This document shows, one piece after another, positions 5,696-6,424 of a DNA stretch of 6,424 nucleotides. Within the stretch, counting starts at the first letter, position 1; every line of letters begins with the position of its first letter. The notes below the pieces were generated by a model. It was not told the origin of the DNA, searched no databases, and saw only the letters and a program-made list of their open reading frames with translations. The position numbers were made by a program, and so were the translations under genes. The stretch covers positions 1-6,424 of the forward strand of contig JAIHVJ010000216.1 in assembly GCA_022720335.1 (NCBI GenBank). The letters are read 5' to 3'. Source of the DNA: Collinsella sp. GTDB lineage: Bacteria; Actinomycetota; Coriobacteriia; Coriobacteriales; Coriobacteriaceae.

Positions 5696-6219
5696 GCGGC
5701 GTCGGAACGAAACGTGTGCTCAAGCTGTTGATCGACACGAACGTCTGGCTAGATTACTTTCTCGCTCGTACGAATGCGACCAGGCCGATAGTCGAGCTCC
5801 TTTCTCGCGCGGCGGAAGCGGAGGATATCGTCCTCTTCTCGTCCTCCCTGTCTGTCAAAGACGTCTATTACATTCTGGGGAGGACGATGAAGGCCGACGC
5901 CCGCCGTGAGGGGGCTCTCACTCCCGAAGCCATCGCCGGTGCCGACGAGACAGCGTGGGCGTGTATTCGCCTGATTCGGCAAAAGTCGATTATTGCCTCG
6001 GTCGGTGCAGACGAGGTCTTCGACTCCTTTGTGTTCAAGTATCATCACAACGACTTCGAGGACGACCTGATGCTGGGCGTCGCCAATCGCATTGATGCCG
6101 ATTACGTCGTGACGGAGGACAAGAATCTTATTAAACATACCAATGGTGTATGCATTAACGTTCAACAGGCGTTGAGGCTGGTTGAAGGGTCCAACGTCCC
6201 TTCGGCGCGGCCCGTCTAA
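5692..6219 (+). CDS. PIN-domain ribonuclease toxin (VapC-like)
   Basis: A 175-residue single PIN domain, somewhat longer than a typical VapC (about 130). Acidic metal-binding positions are visible: D15 in LLIDTNVWLDYF (with N17), D57 in SSLSVKDVYYIL, D121/D124 in NDFEDDLMLGVA, and D143 in ADYVVTEDKNLIK. PIN toxins use these residues to hold Mg2+/Mn2+ and cut RNA, often tRNA or rRNA. The target here is unknown. Position 57 is Asp where many VapC proteins have Glu. ATG 5692 overlaps the antitoxin stop by 4 nt and has no separate strong binding site, so it is probably translated by coupling. An earlier in-frame ATG at 5680 would lengthen the overlap and is less likely. Pairing a PIN toxin with a RelB/DinJ-like antitoxin is less usual than VapB partners. 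Confidence 0.85.
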   Translation: MSGVGTKRVLKLLIDTNVWLDYFLARTNATRPIVELLSRAAEAEDIVLFSSSLSVKDVYYILGRTMKADARREGALTPEAIAGADETAWACIRLIRQKSIIASVGADEVFDSFVFKYHHNDFEDDLMLGVANRIDADYVVTEDKNLIKHTNGVCINVQQALRLVEGSNVPSARPV

Positions 6220-6223
6220 GCTG

Positions 6224-6239
6224 CTTTATCTTGATAAAG
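6224..6239. other. Short palindrome after the toxin gene
   Basis: CTTTATC (6224-6230) and GATAAAG (6233-6239) are perfect 7-bp inverted arms with a 2-nt centre, 4 nt after the toxin stop. No T tract follows on either strand. It may be a weak 3' stem-loop. Confidence 0.35.
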
Positions 6240-6258
6240 TGACGTTTCCTCACCGTTA

Positions 6259-6287
6259 GCCGATGATGCGAGAGCGCTCGGCGTTTT
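6259..6287 (+). terminator. Possible rho-independent terminator of the toxin-antitoxin operon
   Basis: GCCGA (6259-6263) pairs with TCGGC (6278-6282). Inside it, after a 4-nt bulge, GCG (6268-6270) pairs with CGC (6275-6277) around AGAG. GTTTT follows (6283-6287). The stem is short and bulged, so this is a moderate call. Confidence 0.4.
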
Positions 6288-6317
6288 CGACTGGTTTATG
6301 CACGCAAAGTCTGGGAA

Positions 6318-6323
6318 TATACA
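6318..6323 (+). promoter_or_regulatory. Candidate -10 box for the last gene
   Basis: TATACA lies 45 nt before the ATG at 6368. The hexamer 17 nt upstream, TTTATG (6295-6300), is a poor -35. ACTGGTT (6290-6296) and AACCAGT (6344-6350) are 7-bp inverted arms flanking this promoter region. Confidence 0.25.
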
Positions 6324-6356
6324 AGTCGCATGTCTTACTGTCTAACCAGTTGCGCC

Positions 6357-6363
6357 AAGGAGG
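6357..6363 (+). promoter_or_regulatory. Ribosome binding site of the last gene
   Basis: The near-perfect Shine-Dalgarno AAGGAGG sits 4 nt before ATG 6368 and supports a real gene start despite the few codons visible. Confidence 0.7.
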
Positions 6364-6367
6364 CACC

Positions 6368-6424
6368 ATGGACTACAAGATTACCGGCTACGAGCCCGCC
6401 CAGCTGTTCCATTTCTTTGAGGAG
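6368..6424 (+). CDS. N-terminus of a probable aminoacyl-histidine (M20 family) dipeptidase, cut by the window end
   Basis: Only 19 codons are visible, reading MDYKITGYEPAQLFHFFEE. The 'EP..LFHFFEE' pattern matches the start of PepD-type beta-Ala-His dipeptidases, in which 'hFFEEIS.IPRGSGNE' follows. These are cytosolic zinc enzymes that split Xaa-His dipeptides. No catalytic residue lies within the window. The start is well supported by the AAGGAGG site. The function rests on a short N-terminal resemblance recalled from the family and is tentative. Confidence 0.55.
   Translation, partial: MDYKITGYEPAQLFHFFEE

Noticed and set aside
1..6424. CRISPR array, tRNA, rRNA or insertion sequence
   Set aside because: I found no regular repeat-spacer pattern, no tRNA arms with TTC-type T-loop and CCA, no rRNA sequence and no transposase.

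Overview
The window reads as chromosomal DNA from a high-GC Gram-positive anaerobe of the Coriobacteriia, most likely Collinsella or a close relative. I infer this from the codon bias (mostly G/C third positions), strong AGGA/AAGGAGG ribosome binding sites, the gene types (two-domain ThrE exporter, class I ClpC, DUF2798-type membrane protein, M20 dipeptidase) and resemblance of the proteins to Collinsella homologues I remember. No database search was possible. All supported genes lie on the + strand.

Layout: 1-339 is non-coding as far as I can support, with a terminator-like hairpin (67-107) and two copies of a 19-nt REP-like unit (168-213). 340-1908 is an intact ThrE-family threonine/serine exporter. 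1909-2221 is a 313-nt gap holding a small stem-loop, a 71-nt imperfect palindrome (1943-2013) that looks like a miniature repeat element, and a very strong intrinsic terminator (2128-2177). 2222-2585 is a DUF2798-type membrane protein gene that lost its second half and shifted frame. 2773-5202 is clpC, preceded by a hairpin-bearing leader and followed by a strong terminator (5223-5260). 5286-6219 is a toxin-antitoxin operon: a RelB/DinJ-like ribbon-helix-helix antitoxin overlapping by ATGA with a PIN-domain ribonuclease toxin, under a promoter whose -10 box lies inside an 11-bp-arm palindrome. The last 57 bases begin a gene that looks like an aminoacyl-histidine (M20) dipeptidase.

The most notable feature is ClpC. 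It keeps both ATPase modules with all their motifs, but the sequence jumps from the 'DRFL' of the D1 module straight to the 'W...LTID' that normally follows the middle domain. About 70 residues are absent in frame, including the LPDKAIDLIDEA motif and the M-domain coiled coil that in Bacillus binds adaptors and holds ClpC in its inactive state. The neighbouring DUF2798 gene also has an internal loss, so two deletions sit within about 1.5 kb. Real strain variation and assembly error should both be considered.

The genes are mostly independent transcription units (exporter, protein quality control, TA module, peptidase), separated by terminators. Only the TA pair is a clear operon.
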